DNA from: Pseudomonadota bacterium
GTDB lineage: Bacteria; Pseudomonadota; Gammaproteobacteria; Berkiellales; Berkiellaceae
Assembly (NCBI GenBank): GCA_018241965.1
Contig: JAFECS010000025.1
Coordinates: forward strand, 1 to 36,386
Direction: 5' to 3'
Length of the DNA: 36,386 nt
Shown here: one piece after another, positions 7,490 through 17,800 of the stretch
Layout: every line of letters starts with the position of its first letter
How positions within the stretch are numbered: position 1 is the stretch's first letter
Program-made: the position numbers and the translations under genes
The notes under the pieces: generated by a model
Seen by the model: only the letters and a program-made list of their open reading frames with translations
Told to the model about the DNA's origin: nothing
The model's database searches: none

Positions 7490-10400
7490 TTATTGTTTGG
7501 CTATTTTTAATTTAACTCTCATCTGTTCCTTGTCTTCAGGTTCAATAACAGACCAAGAAGCAAAATTTTCTGTATCCTTATGGATAGCCCTAGCAACACT
7601 ATGATTAAAACTACCCCGACCAATTTTGAATGTTTTGCCTAAACTTAAGACCAGAGCATTCAATGACTCACTGATATCTTCAGGTTTAAATTGCCTCAAG
7701 GAAGTGACTTGAGCCTGCTGGCGCTTTTGCCAGATCTGCGCTAATTGATGGGCCTGCAAAGTCAAGCAAAAGGCAACAAATAGTTTTTCAGCATCATTCA
7801 TTGAAGGACCTGAATGAAATAAACCATGTTTTTGCTTGCGATATTGTTCAAGTAAAATTTGATAAAACTCACTAATAGGATGTTTTTTGAGCAATTCTTT
7901 AGGCTCAACCAACTCATCTTTTAACGACCATTCTTCAATTTTTGAAATCATTACTTGTGTAAAATTCTCATTTAAATCATGTTTTTTGATAAAATATTGG
8001 AAAATACAATTATCAAAATCTAAAATATACTGCGGAATGGCATCTAAAATGGCCAACGCTCTGACATCGGTTAAACTCACGGCGCAATAACGGTTCCAAG
8101 TGTCCATTAAATGAGCACATTCAAGTCGTTGCTTTTCAGAGCCGGTAATATTTATTATCAAACCAGCATGATCTAAACAATACTCTACAAAAGGCCCAGA
8201 TAATCCATTCATCATCATTTTTCGTTGACGTCTTGCTACTTCTTGCAACAGTTTATCTAAAGCTTTTTTCTGAAGCTCATCACCAAATGTTCTTACAAAT
8301 AAAGCTGCTTTTAGTAATTGTTTTTCATCTTGCAAATTTTCAGCCTTAGGGAAGTATTGCTCTGCTTTTAGCAAAGGGCTAAATGTATTGTTTTTATTTG
8401 AAATAACATTATCAAACTTATCAATTAAAGCTTGTAGTGATTTTTTTGAGGTGTCTAAGCAATGTTCAGTCCATTCATGAACCTTGAATTTAAGATCTAA
8501 ATCATCTGCTGATATTCCTGAGGATAACCATTCAAATAACCTACCATGATAAGCCCAATCCAAACGTTGGTCAGTATTACTTGGAACAGGCGCACAACAC
8601 ATCAACCATTCAATTTTAGCTTTAAGTGTTCTATTCAGTAATTTTTTTACCTGCATTGACATATCATGAATAAAGGCACTTTGGTAAGAACCTTTTAAAT
8701 CATTAAAAATGGTACAATCGTGCAGCGGCTTTCGCTCATTGAGTAAAATAATTAATTTATTAGCCACACCATTAGCCACTTCAGGGTAATTTCTTCTTTT
8801 TATGCTATATTTTGACAATATAGCCAAGTCTTCATTTTTTGAAGAAGATGAAACATACTTATTTTCTATTAGACGCACCATGGCATTTAGTGCCTCATAA
8901 AGCGGATCATCATTCGTTAAAAATCCGCAAATAACGGCTATCCGCTTAGCAAGGTATGTTTTAACATCATCTGTTAAATATTTATTAAATAGCTCAGCTG
9001 TCTGGGTCAAAGGTAAAATGAGATGCAACGTTTTAAAATTTAGTGTTTTTACAAAATCACAGGTGCTAGAAATAATATGTTCTGCATTATCATTGCAATC
9101 AGTAATATCTTTTTTTAAACTATCAGGTAATTTACTGCGATTAAGAAGTCCAAACAAATTAATTCTTTGCTGTGCCAATATTTTTATTGCCTCTTGAATC
9201 GTTGGCCCATCAATTTTATCTAATATTTCTTCATTAACAAGCTTAGATTTAAAGCAGTTTACTAAGTTGCCTGATAATTTCTCAACAATTTTTTTATTAT
9301 AATTTATAATTTGTTCTCTTTGTGCTTGTGGGGATACTGCATTTATTTGTTCTAGTCCTTCCGTGCTATCTATAATATCTTCAATATTTTGGATAGCATC
9401 TACGAACTTTCCACAGTTGATTGCGCAATTGATTTTAAGCATTTTCTGATATAATTCAAATTTCTTGGTGAACAATGTCCATTCTTCACTAAAGGTAAAC
9501 AAATTATCTTTAAAATATTGACGTAACAAAGCTATCTGCTCATCATTCATTGGGTTTTCAAAACTATCTAAGGCACGCATCACTACTTGTTTTACTTTGG
9601 TTGCATTTTGACTTGAATAAAATTTTGACAAATCCTTTTCTTCATGTGGCACTTCTTTATTCTGATAATGAAATTTAGCTTCCATGTAGGAACGTTCTAA
9701 TTCATTTACATCAGCAAATTTCTCCTTATGCATCAAGTAGTCACTTAACCAAGCGAGACGAAAATCATATAGATAATTCTTTTTATTATCACTGATAAAA
9801 TATTCTAAAAAATATTGGGTATGGCCCCGCCATTCATGTCTGCGCATCAAACGTTTAACCTGTTTTATTAAAATGGTATCTAACCTAGCTTTTTGATTCG
9901 GCAAGGTAATTAAATTATCTTCAAGTTTACCCTCAAGAAATTGCGACACATGGCTAAGATAAGCTCTTGTGCTGTTACTATCATTTTTATTTATCAATCT
10001 TTCAATTCTTAATAGACGATAGGCTTCTTTATTTTGAAGTGTGCCATAATGTTCAACTAACGCAGAAAGTTCTTTTGATTCTAACTTTTCCCAATCATTG
10101 TTGCCGCTTAGCTTTTCAATATAATTTGAAATTACCCCTTCAAGATGTTTTACAAACTCAGGGTATGTCAAATACTCTTGATACAGTTCTTTATCTGCGA
10201 GTAATTTTTTAAATTCACCTTTTGATAAAAGCCAGTCAAAATGTTTACCAAAGTACAATGAGATGACTTGTGGGCAATTTACCCCAAGCATCAATTCTGC
10301 ATGCTCAAGATTATCCCCTTTGTATTGTTTTTCCAAAAAGGTGCATAGATTTTTAACTAAAAGCGGAGATTTGCCAATTTCTTTAAACATATGAAAATCA

Positions 10401-12790
10401 TTCTGATTTACCATAATATCTTTACTGTTCTTTTCATCAAACAAAAAGAATATTCTTTTTTCGAAATAGTTTTTTATTAAAGAAATATGCGAACAAGAGA
10501 AAATGTTAATTAAATCAGCATAACGCGAGTTATCACCATTATATTTCTCAATGTATTTATTTGCCTGCTTAATTAAAATCGAATAATATTGCGTGCTATT
10601 CTCATGATCGGCAGCTTGAATATCATTAATATAAAGCGCGTAATTTTTAAATGGTAATTTTGTATTACCTGTTCCATATTCTTCATCACTTCTTAAATCA
10701 ATTTCTTTATACAATCCATCAGTTAATATTTTATTAATCAAAATAAATTTATCTTCAATATCCATCTGTCGTCTGGCTTTCCAACTTTTAGCTGCCTCTG
10801 GAGCATGTCTTTGCAAAAAATGATACACTTTGGGGTTGCCATCATCTCCTGTCTCAAATAGATATTTACGCGCGATGATATTCATCAAACGCGCAAATTC
10901 CGCTTTTTTGTTAACATCAAACAAACAATTTATCTTTTCCATAAATTGCTTATCTTCTTGTTCATTTGTTGGCAAATCACTTCTGTTTATCAGTTCAATG
11001 ATTGCTTTAATGGCCTCCACTTTATCTTTTGGCCAGTATTTTTCTGCAAAACTAATAAAGGAGATAATGGCATCTTCATTCAAATTACGGTACAGTTTAT
11101 CTTCTTGTTTGTCTTCAAGTAGAAAATCAAATTTTTGTAAAATACTAACTGGATCTGAAAGTTTATTAAATTTTTCAACATCCTCAGGCTTGGCATAGAT
11201 TTTAATAAACCGCTCCAATGTACAAATCAGTTCTTTATCAAAAGTAAATGATTTAGCTTGAATACTGTTCAGCATTAACGTTTCAAAATCTTCTACAATA
11301 AATTGTGCAATTTTTTGATATTTTAGACTTATTGTTTTTTTTGCCTCTATAAGCTCATTATGCCAAAGCGAAAAAAATTGATAACTAGCAAATCGATTAA
11401 AAAAGGGTATAAAACTAAGCACCCTACCAAAAAACCAGGATGGTCGAAAAAATCGCGCACGCTTTAATTCATGCCCAATAACCTTTGGTAAATCTAAAGA
11501 GGCCGCAAAAGCAGGATTAGTGATGATATAATTCAAATTTAACCCATAACCCTCTTTACGATATGATTCTATCAACGATTCAAAATGAACTAATTGCCTA
11601 TAGGTTTCATTGATATATGTAATGGATTCTTGATAATTGCCAACACACAAATGGCGTAACCACCCCCTTATTGAAGGTATATTTGAGCTGGTTCTGAAAA
11701 ACCAATTTCGTATCCAGCTATCGGGCGTAAGTGATGGCGAAAGAGGTATAAAGGACTCAAGCTTCTGTGGAATGACTAAGTCATCTCTAACAATCACTTG
11801 TATGAGGTTCGCATTATCCTTGTTTTGAACCCAACGTGAGTTTATCCATTGCTGATACCCTACAATTCTCAAGGCTTTAACAAAGTCTTCAAAAGACATT
11901 TCAAACGTTTTTACTTCACTGGGAAGGGTTATAAATTCTGAAATATCATCCAAATCACCTTGTGGTATATTTTGTAAAACATTTTTTTTCAATTCAGTCA
12001 TTAAACCTAACAAACCATCATCACATCGCAAGTTTCCGGCATTGATAGCACTTAGTATGCGCCAACCCAATGCCACCTGGCACTTTAATCTATAATTTTT
12101 GATTATTTGTCGATTTATTTCCAGATTAGCAAGTATTTTTTTGTCACTCGGATGTGTTGATTGACTATTGAAACTATCCTGGATGAAATCTAAAAAAACG
12201 CTAAAATTATCTAATTGTGCAATTATATTCAAAATATCTTTTGTATTGCCTTTGGCCAGTTCGCCTTGTGCTTGCCATGAGTGTTGAATTTCTTTTAACT
12301 TTTCGATCCCTTTTTCATCAATTTCTTTATTTTCTTTTGAGCGCGTATTTCTTTTAAAAACTTGAGATTGTTCACCTTTTAGCTTTGCTTGTAAACGCGC
12401 CCATGGTACGTCACTGTGAGTATAGCTATCTATGAGTTCAAGTTTTTTTTCATAAAGATGCGCCTCATCAAGACTTTTTTCATAGTTTTTTCTACGTACT
12501 GTTAAATCTTTAATAATGATTGCGCCATTTTGGTAATCTTTATCGCACTTGGACCAACGCACTCTAGCATTTTCTAAAGCCTGATTATATTCTTCTTGGC
12601 ATTCAAATGCTTTGCGCTCAAACTGAGTTTCTTGCGCAGAATACGCAACATGTTCATTAAGTGATTTTAGATCATGCTCAAATAAGTCGAAATAGCTTTG
12701 CTCTGTATTTGCTACTTTTCCAAGAAATTCATCAAAGCGTGATTTGATTTGCTTTTGTTGCTCTTCATCAAAGCCTACAAACAATTCCAT
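7490..12790 (-). CDS. Giant protein of unknown function, candidate secreted effector
   Basis: This protein of 1766 residues is hydrophilic and overwhelmingly helical. I recognise no family or catalytic motif. The first roughly 140 residues are rich in charged heptads and look like coiled coil. The most hydrophobic stretch is FFRPSWFFGRVLSFIPFF at about 443-465, aromatic and basic rather than a clean transmembrane helix. There is no signal peptide. The last 20 residues include EPEDKEQ, with glutamates 17, 15 and 12 positions from the end, similar to the E-block of Dot/Icm type IV substrates; this is suggestive only. I chose the ATG at 12790, four codons inside the longest frame, because GAGG lies six bases upstream. 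It is convergent with tRNA-Leu and shares no visible operon. Confidence 0.8.
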   Translation of the reverse strand: MELFVGFDEEQQKQIKSRFDEFLGKVANTEQSYFDLFEHDLKSLNEHVAYSAQETQFERKAFECQEEYNQALENARVRWSKCDKDYQNGAIIIKDLTVRRKNYEKSLDEAHLYEKKLELIDSYTHSDVPWARLQAKLKGEQSQVFKRNTRSKENKEIDEKGIEKLKEIQHSWQAQGELAKGNTKDILNIIAQLDNFSVFLDFIQDSFNSQSTHPSDKKILANLEINRQIIKNYRLKCQVALGWRILSAINAGNLRCDDGLLGLMTELKKNVLQNIPQGDLDDISEFITLPSEVKTFEMSFEDFVKALRIVGYQQWINSRWVQNKDNANLIQVIVRDDLVIPQKLESFIPLSPSLTPDSWIRNWFFRTSSNIPSIRGWLRHLCVGNYQESITYINETYRQLVHFESLIESYRKEGYGLNLNYIITNPAFAASLDLPKVIGHELKRARFFRPSWFFGRVLSFIPFFNRFASYQFFSLWHNELIEAKKTISLKYQKIAQFIVEDFETLMLNSIQAKSFTFDKELICTLERFIKIYAKPEDVEKFNKLSDPVSILQKFDFLLEDKQEDKLYRNLNEDAIISFISFAEKYWPKDKVEAIKAIIELINRSDLPTNEQEDKQFMEKINCLFDVNKKAEFARLMNIIARKYLFETGDDGNPKVYHFLQRHAPEAAKSWKARRQMDIEDKFILINKILTDGLYKEIDLRSDEEYGTGNTKLPFKNYALYINDIQAADHENSTQYYSILIKQANKYIEKYNGDNSRYADLINIFSCSHISLIKNYFEKRIFFLFDEKNSKDIMVNQNDFHMFKEIGKSPLLVKNLCTFLEKQYKGDNLEHAELMLGVNCPQVISLYFGKHFDWLLSKGEFKKLLADKELYQEYLTYPEFVKHLEGVISNYIEKLSGNNDWEKLESKELSALVEHYGTLQNKEAYRLLRIERLINKNDSNSTRAYLSHVSQFLEGKLEDNLITLPNQKARLDTILIKQVKRLMRRHEWRGHTQYFLEYFISDNKKNYLYDFRLAWLSDYLMHKEKFADVNELERSYMEAKFHYQNKEVPHEEKDLSKFYSSQNATKVKQVVMRALDSFENPMNDEQIALLRQYFKDNLFTFSEEWTLFTKKFELYQKMLKINCAINCGKFVDAIQNIEDIIDSTEGLEQINAVSPQAQREQIINYNKKIVEKLSGNLVNCFKSKLVNEEILDKIDGPTIQEAIKILAQQRINLFGLLNRSKLPDSLKKDITDCNDNAEHIISSTCDFVKTLNFKTLHLILPLTQTAELFNKYLTDDVKTYLAKRIAVICGFLTNDDPLYEALNAMVRLIENKYVSSSSKNEDLAILSKYSIKRRNYPEVANGVANKLIILLNERKPLHDCTIFNDLKGSYQSAFIHDMSMQVKKLLNRTLKAKIEWLMCCAPVPSNTDQRLDWAYHGRLFEWLSSGISADDLDLKFKVHEWTEHCLDTSKKSLQALIDKFDNVISNKNNTFSPLLKAEQYFPKAENLQDEKQLLKAALFVRTFGDELQKKALDKLLQEVARRQRKMMMNGLSGPFVEYCLDHAGLIINITGSEKQRLECAHLMDTWNRYCAVSLTDVRALAILDAIPQYILDFDNCIFQYFIKKHDLNENFTQVMISKIEEWSLKDELVEPKELLKKHPISEFYQILLEQYRKQKHGLFHSGPSMNDAEKLFVAFCLTLQAHQLAQIWQKRQQAQVTSLRQFKPEDISESLNALVLSLGKTFKIGRGSFNHSVARAIHKDTENFASWSVIEPEDKEQMRVKLKIAKQ

Positions 12791-12796
12791 ACTTAA

Positions 12797-12800
12797 CCTC
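12797..12800 (-). promoter_or_regulatory. Ribosome binding site deciding the start of the 1766-residue gene
   Basis: GAGG followed by six bases and ATG (12790-12788) is a good ribosome site. The alternative upstream ATG at 12802 overlaps this motif and has no Shine-Dalgarno of its own. The same GAGG-N6-ATG geometry starts the other giant gene at 14844. Confidence 0.65.
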
Positions 12801-12846
12801 ATGACATAACATTTCTGGATGTATTTACGGTTAAATCTATGATTTT

Positions 12847-12865
12847 TATCACCTGTTTGGTGATA
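12847..12865. promoter_or_regulatory. Perfect dyad, possible operator upstream of the 1766-residue gene
   Basis: TATCACC and GGTGATA form a perfect 7-bp inverted repeat around TGTTT. It lies 57 bases upstream of the chosen start of the 1766-residue gene. On the minus strand a weak promoter (TTGTCT, 17 bases, TATCAC) would place its -10 inside the dyad, as for a repressor operator. It lacks a following T-tract in either direction, so it is not a standard terminator. Confidence 0.3.
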
Positions 12866-12928
12866 GGCATAGTATGGAGAATAGACAAATAATGATGATT
12901 AATACGATGATATACGCTTTATTTTAGA

Positions 12929-14215
12929 TTATAAGCGCCACAATTTAACATCCACCTGCATGAAAGCCTCTCTATCAAGAATGCTTTTAACATCAATGAT
13001 CAGCCGATTATGATCAAATTTTTCCGCATAGCTTTCTGCTGATAATTCTCTGTAATAGGTGTGCGAAACACAAAGCACAATAGCATCGACATCGATAATA
13101 TCATCCCAGTCGACTAATTCAATTTCATATTCTTTATAAGCATCCTCTTTATCTGCAATAGGATCATGCACCATCACATTAACACCAAAAGATTGTAGCT
13201 CATTGATCACATCGATCACTTTAGTATTGCGGATATCTCTACAGTTCTCTTTAAAGGTTAAACCTAAAATGGCCACCTTTGCACCCTTTATTTGGGTCCC
13301 AAGATGGATCATTTGCTTTACGGTTTGATCGGCAACATATTTTCCCATACCATCGTTAATTCTTCGTCCGGCTAAAATCACCTCAGGCCTATAGCCTAAT
13401 TGTTTCGCTTTATGGGAAAGATAATAAGGATCAACCCCAATACAATGACCACCTACTAATCCAGGTTGAAAGGGTAAAAAATTCCATTTGGTTTTAGCAG
13501 CATTAATAACTTCATGGGTATCAATATTCATGCGTTCGCAGATAATCGCCAGTTCGTTCATCAAAGCAATGTTTAAATCACGCTGGGTGTTTTCAATCAC
13601 TTTGGCGGCCTCTGCCACTTTTATATTAGGAGCGCGATAAATGCCTGCTTTGACAACAGAGCCATAAACTTGGGCAATGATATCACCCGTTTCAGGATCA
13701 AGCGCTGAGACGATTTTAATCACTTGTGAGATAGTATGTTTTTTATCACCGGGGTTAATACGCTCTGGAGAATATCCCACTGAAAAGTCTACGCCAGCTT
13801 TTAATTGAGAAAAGCGCTCTAATACGGGTATACATTCTTCTTGAGTGGCCCCAGGGTAGACCGTAGACTCAAATACCACAATATCGTTAGGCTTTAAAAA
13901 AGGGCCTATAATTTCACAAGCTTTATATAAGCAACTTAAGTCGGGTTTATGCGCCCCATCTGAGGGCGTGGGCACGCAGACAATGTAAAAATCGGCTTCA
14001 CTTAAAGAAGATTTTTCACAAGAAAAATGAATTTGAGCACGGCTTAATTCTTCGGCAGACAATTCATGGGTAACATCTAGACCTTTCTTTAAGTCCGTAA
14101 TGCGCGCAGGATTGATATCAAAGCCCACAATTGGCCCTTTCTCCCCAAAAGCGACTGCCACGGGTAATCCCACATAACCAAGCCCAATAACTGCTATCTT
14201 CCGTTGATGCGCCAT
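12929..14215 (-). CDS. tviB: UDP-N-acetyl-hexosamine 6-dehydrogenase, TviB/WbpA type
   Basis: This 428-residue NAD-dependent nucleotide-sugar dehydrogenase oxidises C6 of a UDP-sugar to the carboxylate, making precursors for surface polysaccharide. It has the N-terminal Rossmann motif GLGYVGLPVAVAFG (about residues 11-24), the substrate-loop GYSPERINPGDKKH, the KVIENTQRDLNIALMNELA helix and the catalytic motif GGHCIGVDPYY with Cys258. A C-terminal domain follows with ILGLTFKENCRDIRNTKV. These blocks match the Vi-antigen enzyme TviB more closely than UDP-glucose dehydrogenase, so UDP-GlcNAc or UDP-GalNAc is the expected substrate. The ATG has AGGG seven bases upstream. No epimerase, glycosyltransferase or export gene is adjacent. 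The exact substrate is inferred. Confidence 0.9.
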   Translation of the reverse strand: MAHQRKIAVIGLGYVGLPVAVAFGEKGPIVGFDINPARITDLKKGLDVTHELSAEELSRAQIHFSCEKSSLSEADFYIVCVPTPSDGAHKPDLSCLYKACEIIGPFLKPNDIVVFESTVYPGATQEECIPVLERFSQLKAGVDFSVGYSPERINPGDKKHTISQVIKIVSALDPETGDIIAQVYGSVVKAGIYRAPNIKVAEAAKVIENTQRDLNIALMNELAIICERMNIDTHEVINAAKTKWNFLPFQPGLVGGHCIGVDPYYLSHKAKQLGYRPEVILAGRRINDGMGKYVADQTVKQMIHLGTQIKGAKVAILGLTFKENCRDIRNTKVIDVINELQSFGVNVMVHDPIADKEDAYKEYEIELVDWDDIIDVDAIVLCVSHTYYRELSAESYAEKFDHNRLIIDVKSILDREAFMQVDVKLWRL

Positions 14216-14290
14216 TATTAATCCCTAAAGTTGCAAGTCTTCTCCCAATATAGATAGAATTCACGTTCTTTTCATCTAGAAGTTACAAAT

Positions 14291-14728
14291 ATGAGCAATA
14301 AAGCTAACCTATCTGATTTTCCGTCTGCGCCTTTTCTTAGACGCATTGCGGCATTAGTCTATGATAGTTTTATTGTGTTCTCCTTTTTACTTCTGGCTAC
14401 CACGATTGCCTTAGCGGTGAATCATGGGCAATCCTTGATGCCTTATCGTTGGTTATTTATAAGCTATTTATTTATCAGCACCGGCCTTTTCTTAAGCTGG
14501 TTTTGGATAACCAGCGGTCAAACACTAGGTATGCTAGCCTGGAAAATAAAAGTGATTAATCAAGATGGAAAAACCTTAACTTGGAAACAAGCATTCTTGC
14601 GCTATTGTGTAGGGTTTTTCAGTTTAGGGTTAGGCGCCATCGGCTTACTATGGTGTTTATTTAATCAAGATAAACAAAGCCTGCATGATATCTTATTAAA
14701 AACCCGAGTAATTAAATACCAAAAATAG
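14291..14728 (+). CDS. RDD family membrane protein
   Basis: This 145-residue inner-membrane protein has the RDD-domain pattern: RRIAALVYDSF (about residues 16-26, with the characteristic Arg and Asp), then hydrophobic helices at about 26-44, 53-75 and 103-122. The GQTLGMLAWKIKVI motif (about 77-90) and the closing QSLHDILLKTRVI also belong to the family. RDD proteins are widespread and mostly of unassigned function; some have been linked to ion transport. It is divergent from the tviB-type gene with a 75-base gap and lies upstream of the giant SecA-like gene on the same strand, separated by 115 bases. It is probably transcribed on its own. The Shine-Dalgarno is weak. Confidence 0.88.
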   Translation: MSNKANLSDFPSAPFLRRIAALVYDSFIVFSFLLLATTIALAVNHGQSLMPYRWLFISYLFISTGLFLSWFWITSGQTLGMLAWKIKVINQDGKTLTWKQAFLRYCVGFFSLGLGAIGLLWCLFNQDKQSLHDILLKTRVIKYQK

Positions 14729-14833
14729 ATTAATAACTTGTATATCCCCTTCAATTGATTAAACTACACGCAATTGCTGGAACCAAATTACGCCACAGCT
14801 GTCTTATTTATATTAGTAGAACTAATAATAAAT

Positions 14834-14837
14834 GAGG
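14834..14837 (+). promoter_or_regulatory. Ribosome binding site deciding the start of the giant SecA-like gene
   Basis: GAGG, six bases, then ATG at 14844. The longer frame begins with an ATG at 14832 that overlaps this GAGG and has only A/T-rich sequence upstream. Just before it, TATTAGT and ACTAATA (14811-14827) form a 7-bp inverted repeat with an AGA loop, which could fold in the leader RNA. Confidence 0.65.
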
Positions 14838-14843
14838 CATCCC

Positions 14844-17800
14844 ATGTCTACCGAAGGCGTTCAATTACCTCAACCGCTTGAGGATTACATCAGCAGATTT
14901 TCACCCGCAACAACTGACATACAACTGCCCTTAGAAGGACTTGATGATAACAACATCGGGCCTTTTTTAGAAAAACTATTTAAGGACTACCAAGGCACAC
15001 CAGAACATATTAAACAATTAATCAAAGTAAAATTTGTCGGCGGTGAGTTAACAACAGAGCAACAAAAGCAATTTAATATTCAACTTGAAAAAGCAATTGA
15101 AAATAATTTCAATCAGTTATATGGGAAAGCCATCCAAGAAGAAGGCAATAAAAAAGGGCCTAAAAGAACCGATCAACAATTAAGCACTGATGAATTAACA
15201 AGATTTCACAATAATATTTCCTCCATAGACATTTCAGAAGAACAACTTGGAAAAGAAAGAAGAGAATTAGTACAAAGGGCATTTAGAAAATGTATGGACT
15301 TGCAATTTTTTGCTATGTCAAGCACAGCTGTCGCGGCGGTAGCCGTACCCTCAAAAGAATCCGATTTTATAACCATTATCAAAACTGCAAAAGAGCAAAG
15401 TGTTTTGGAACAAGCAAAAACAATTTTAGCAAAAAAAGGGTTAGGAATACCTGTTGATGATCGAACACCTGATCAAAAATCATTGATAAGCGATATGGTA
15501 GAATATGCTGGCGCCAATAATATTGCTAAAGGTGGAAATGGAACCACAGCCTACGAGCAATTTCTGGAAGATGAAACTTTTGTAAAATTTCAACAATGGC
15601 TCTGGCCTCAAGTGAAAGAAGAAGCGTTAAATGAGTTATCTAAAAAATGTAAAGTAAAAAGAAAAGATCCCCTTGAAGATTTTATGCAAGAGGCCTATAC
15701 AAGCTTTTATGAACGTAAAATTAAAACTCAACTTATTGGTGAAGTAAACCTTTTACCAGATGGATATAGCACCAACATATATCATCGCGAATTAATGAGT
15801 GCTTGTTTAAACTTTCTTGCCATCGGTGGTTTTCAAAAGCAAATACAAGAAGCAAAAATTTCAATACCCTGCCCTGTTGGACGTTTGCCTGAAATGGCTT
15901 ATGATTTTTCAGACATCATGCAGCCTTTAATAAAACATGCGCAAGAGGGAAAGCCTATACCTATTACTTCTTTATATATTAAACACCTTTTTGAGGCTAA
16001 AAATTTCTACGATGATCTTCATGAATTTGCTAAAGCAATAGCAGACAAGCCAGGGGATTATGCAAAAGTAGAGAAAATTAAAATTGATTCAATGTTAGAG
16101 ATGAAAAATCCCAATGTTGCTAAATATGAAGAATATTTAAACAAAATGCTTGAGCTAGCAAATCGATCGCCCAATGGATTAGCCACCAGTTTTGATTTAA
16201 GCAACATTGCTAAGTTTCTTGAAAGAAAGCTGCTAGATGAAATTGAAAAAACCAAAGATGAAGATAAGAAAAAAGAAATACAAGAGAAACTAGATAGAAT
16301 TAAAGGCCTTAGTAGTGAGCTTAATTTACGTATTGCTCAAAATCGCCGCGCTATCAATTATCAAATCTTATCTCATGGTGAACAAGCATTAGGGCAATCC
16401 ACCGCCATTGAAACCAATGCCGGAAAAATTACCCAAGCGGGTTCTGAAAAAGAAGTGCGCGCTTGCAAAAGAATGGGTGATATCAAAGATATCATGGCAA
16501 GCATAGGTACTGAACAAGAAGCCGAACAAGAACAAGAAAAAGAGCAAGAACAGGAGAAAGAAAAAGAACAAGAACAAGAGCAAGAACAAGAAATGGCGCA
16601 ATCGCATGGTAGCGCCCAAGATAATATTGCGACACTAGAAGAATTTATAGAATTCGCAACTAACTTAAACAGAGATTTATCAGTCAAAAAACCGTTATTA
16701 ACTGAGTTATGGAATAATATTTTTGGTAATATTAAATCCGAAGATGGCAAAGACAGTTCGTCTTTAAAAGCTATTTCAAAAGAGGTTGCCACAATTATCT
16801 TAAAAGATCCCGATGCTTTTATGTATGGCATTGTTGAAGGTAATCTTCCTCAGGGGTTTCATGTTGGTAATTTAACTGTAAAAAATCCAGAAAATGGGGA
16901 AAACACCAGTTTAAAGGGTATTTATTTTGATCTCAGCAAACAAAATGAACCCACTACTTTAACGCTTTCTGTACAAGAACCTCCTCTCAGAAGAGTACGA
17001 TTGCAGGTTTCCTCAACTGATTTCACCTTAGAGAATAAACCTACTGATCTTGATCCCATCTCTAAAAGATTAGTTAAAAAAGCCTTTGAACCACTTACAA
17101 CAGATGAAATAAGCAGTTACAACACTGGTGGTTTATCTCAAGACGATGATACTGTGCCTTATAAAATGATTTTTATGACCTCAAGCCAAAAAGGCGCGCT
17201 CAAATTTGTTGCCTGGATAAAAGATGATATCACACAAAGTATCTTTGCAACTAAAAGAAATCAGGAACTTGCTGATATTGCTGTAGCCTATGGTGGAGAT
17301 GCTTTATTTGAACTTACAGATAAATTAAATGAAATAAAAAAGAAATGTGCTGATATTAAACCTAAAACTTTGTTTAATGAATTTCTGGATAAAGCCATTT
17401 TACAAAAAGATCTAAATACCCTCTCTGAAAGAGAAAAAATGGTAGATCACTTAATGCGTCATGATCAATTTGTCGCATTAGATAAAATAAAAGCATTACC
17501 AGAAGATCAACTCAAGTGGTTTATGACATTTTGTAATGAGCATGCTAAAAATAATGCTAGAGTTGATCTCCATGATCTTTATCTTGGATTTGAAAAATTT
17601 GTTAAAGAGTACAAGGAACTTACCAATAATGCGCCATTGCCAGAAGGCGTGGAAAAGCTCGCAAAAGACTGCAAAAATATGAAAGTGGGTTTAGACAGGC
17701 TACTTTATATATTAAATAATGCAAAGAAAAATAATTTACTCAATGAGCAGCTTTCAGTAATCTCCACAGTCGATTTACATTATGGCGCTGCTTATCAAGC

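Noticed and set aside
16373..16831. Minus-strand open frame of 152 codons with Ser/Cys/Phe repeats
   Set aside because: It is the antisense reading of the Glu/Gln/Lys hexamer repeat in the giant gene. Its repetitive sequence is a by-product of that repeat and it has no ribosome site.
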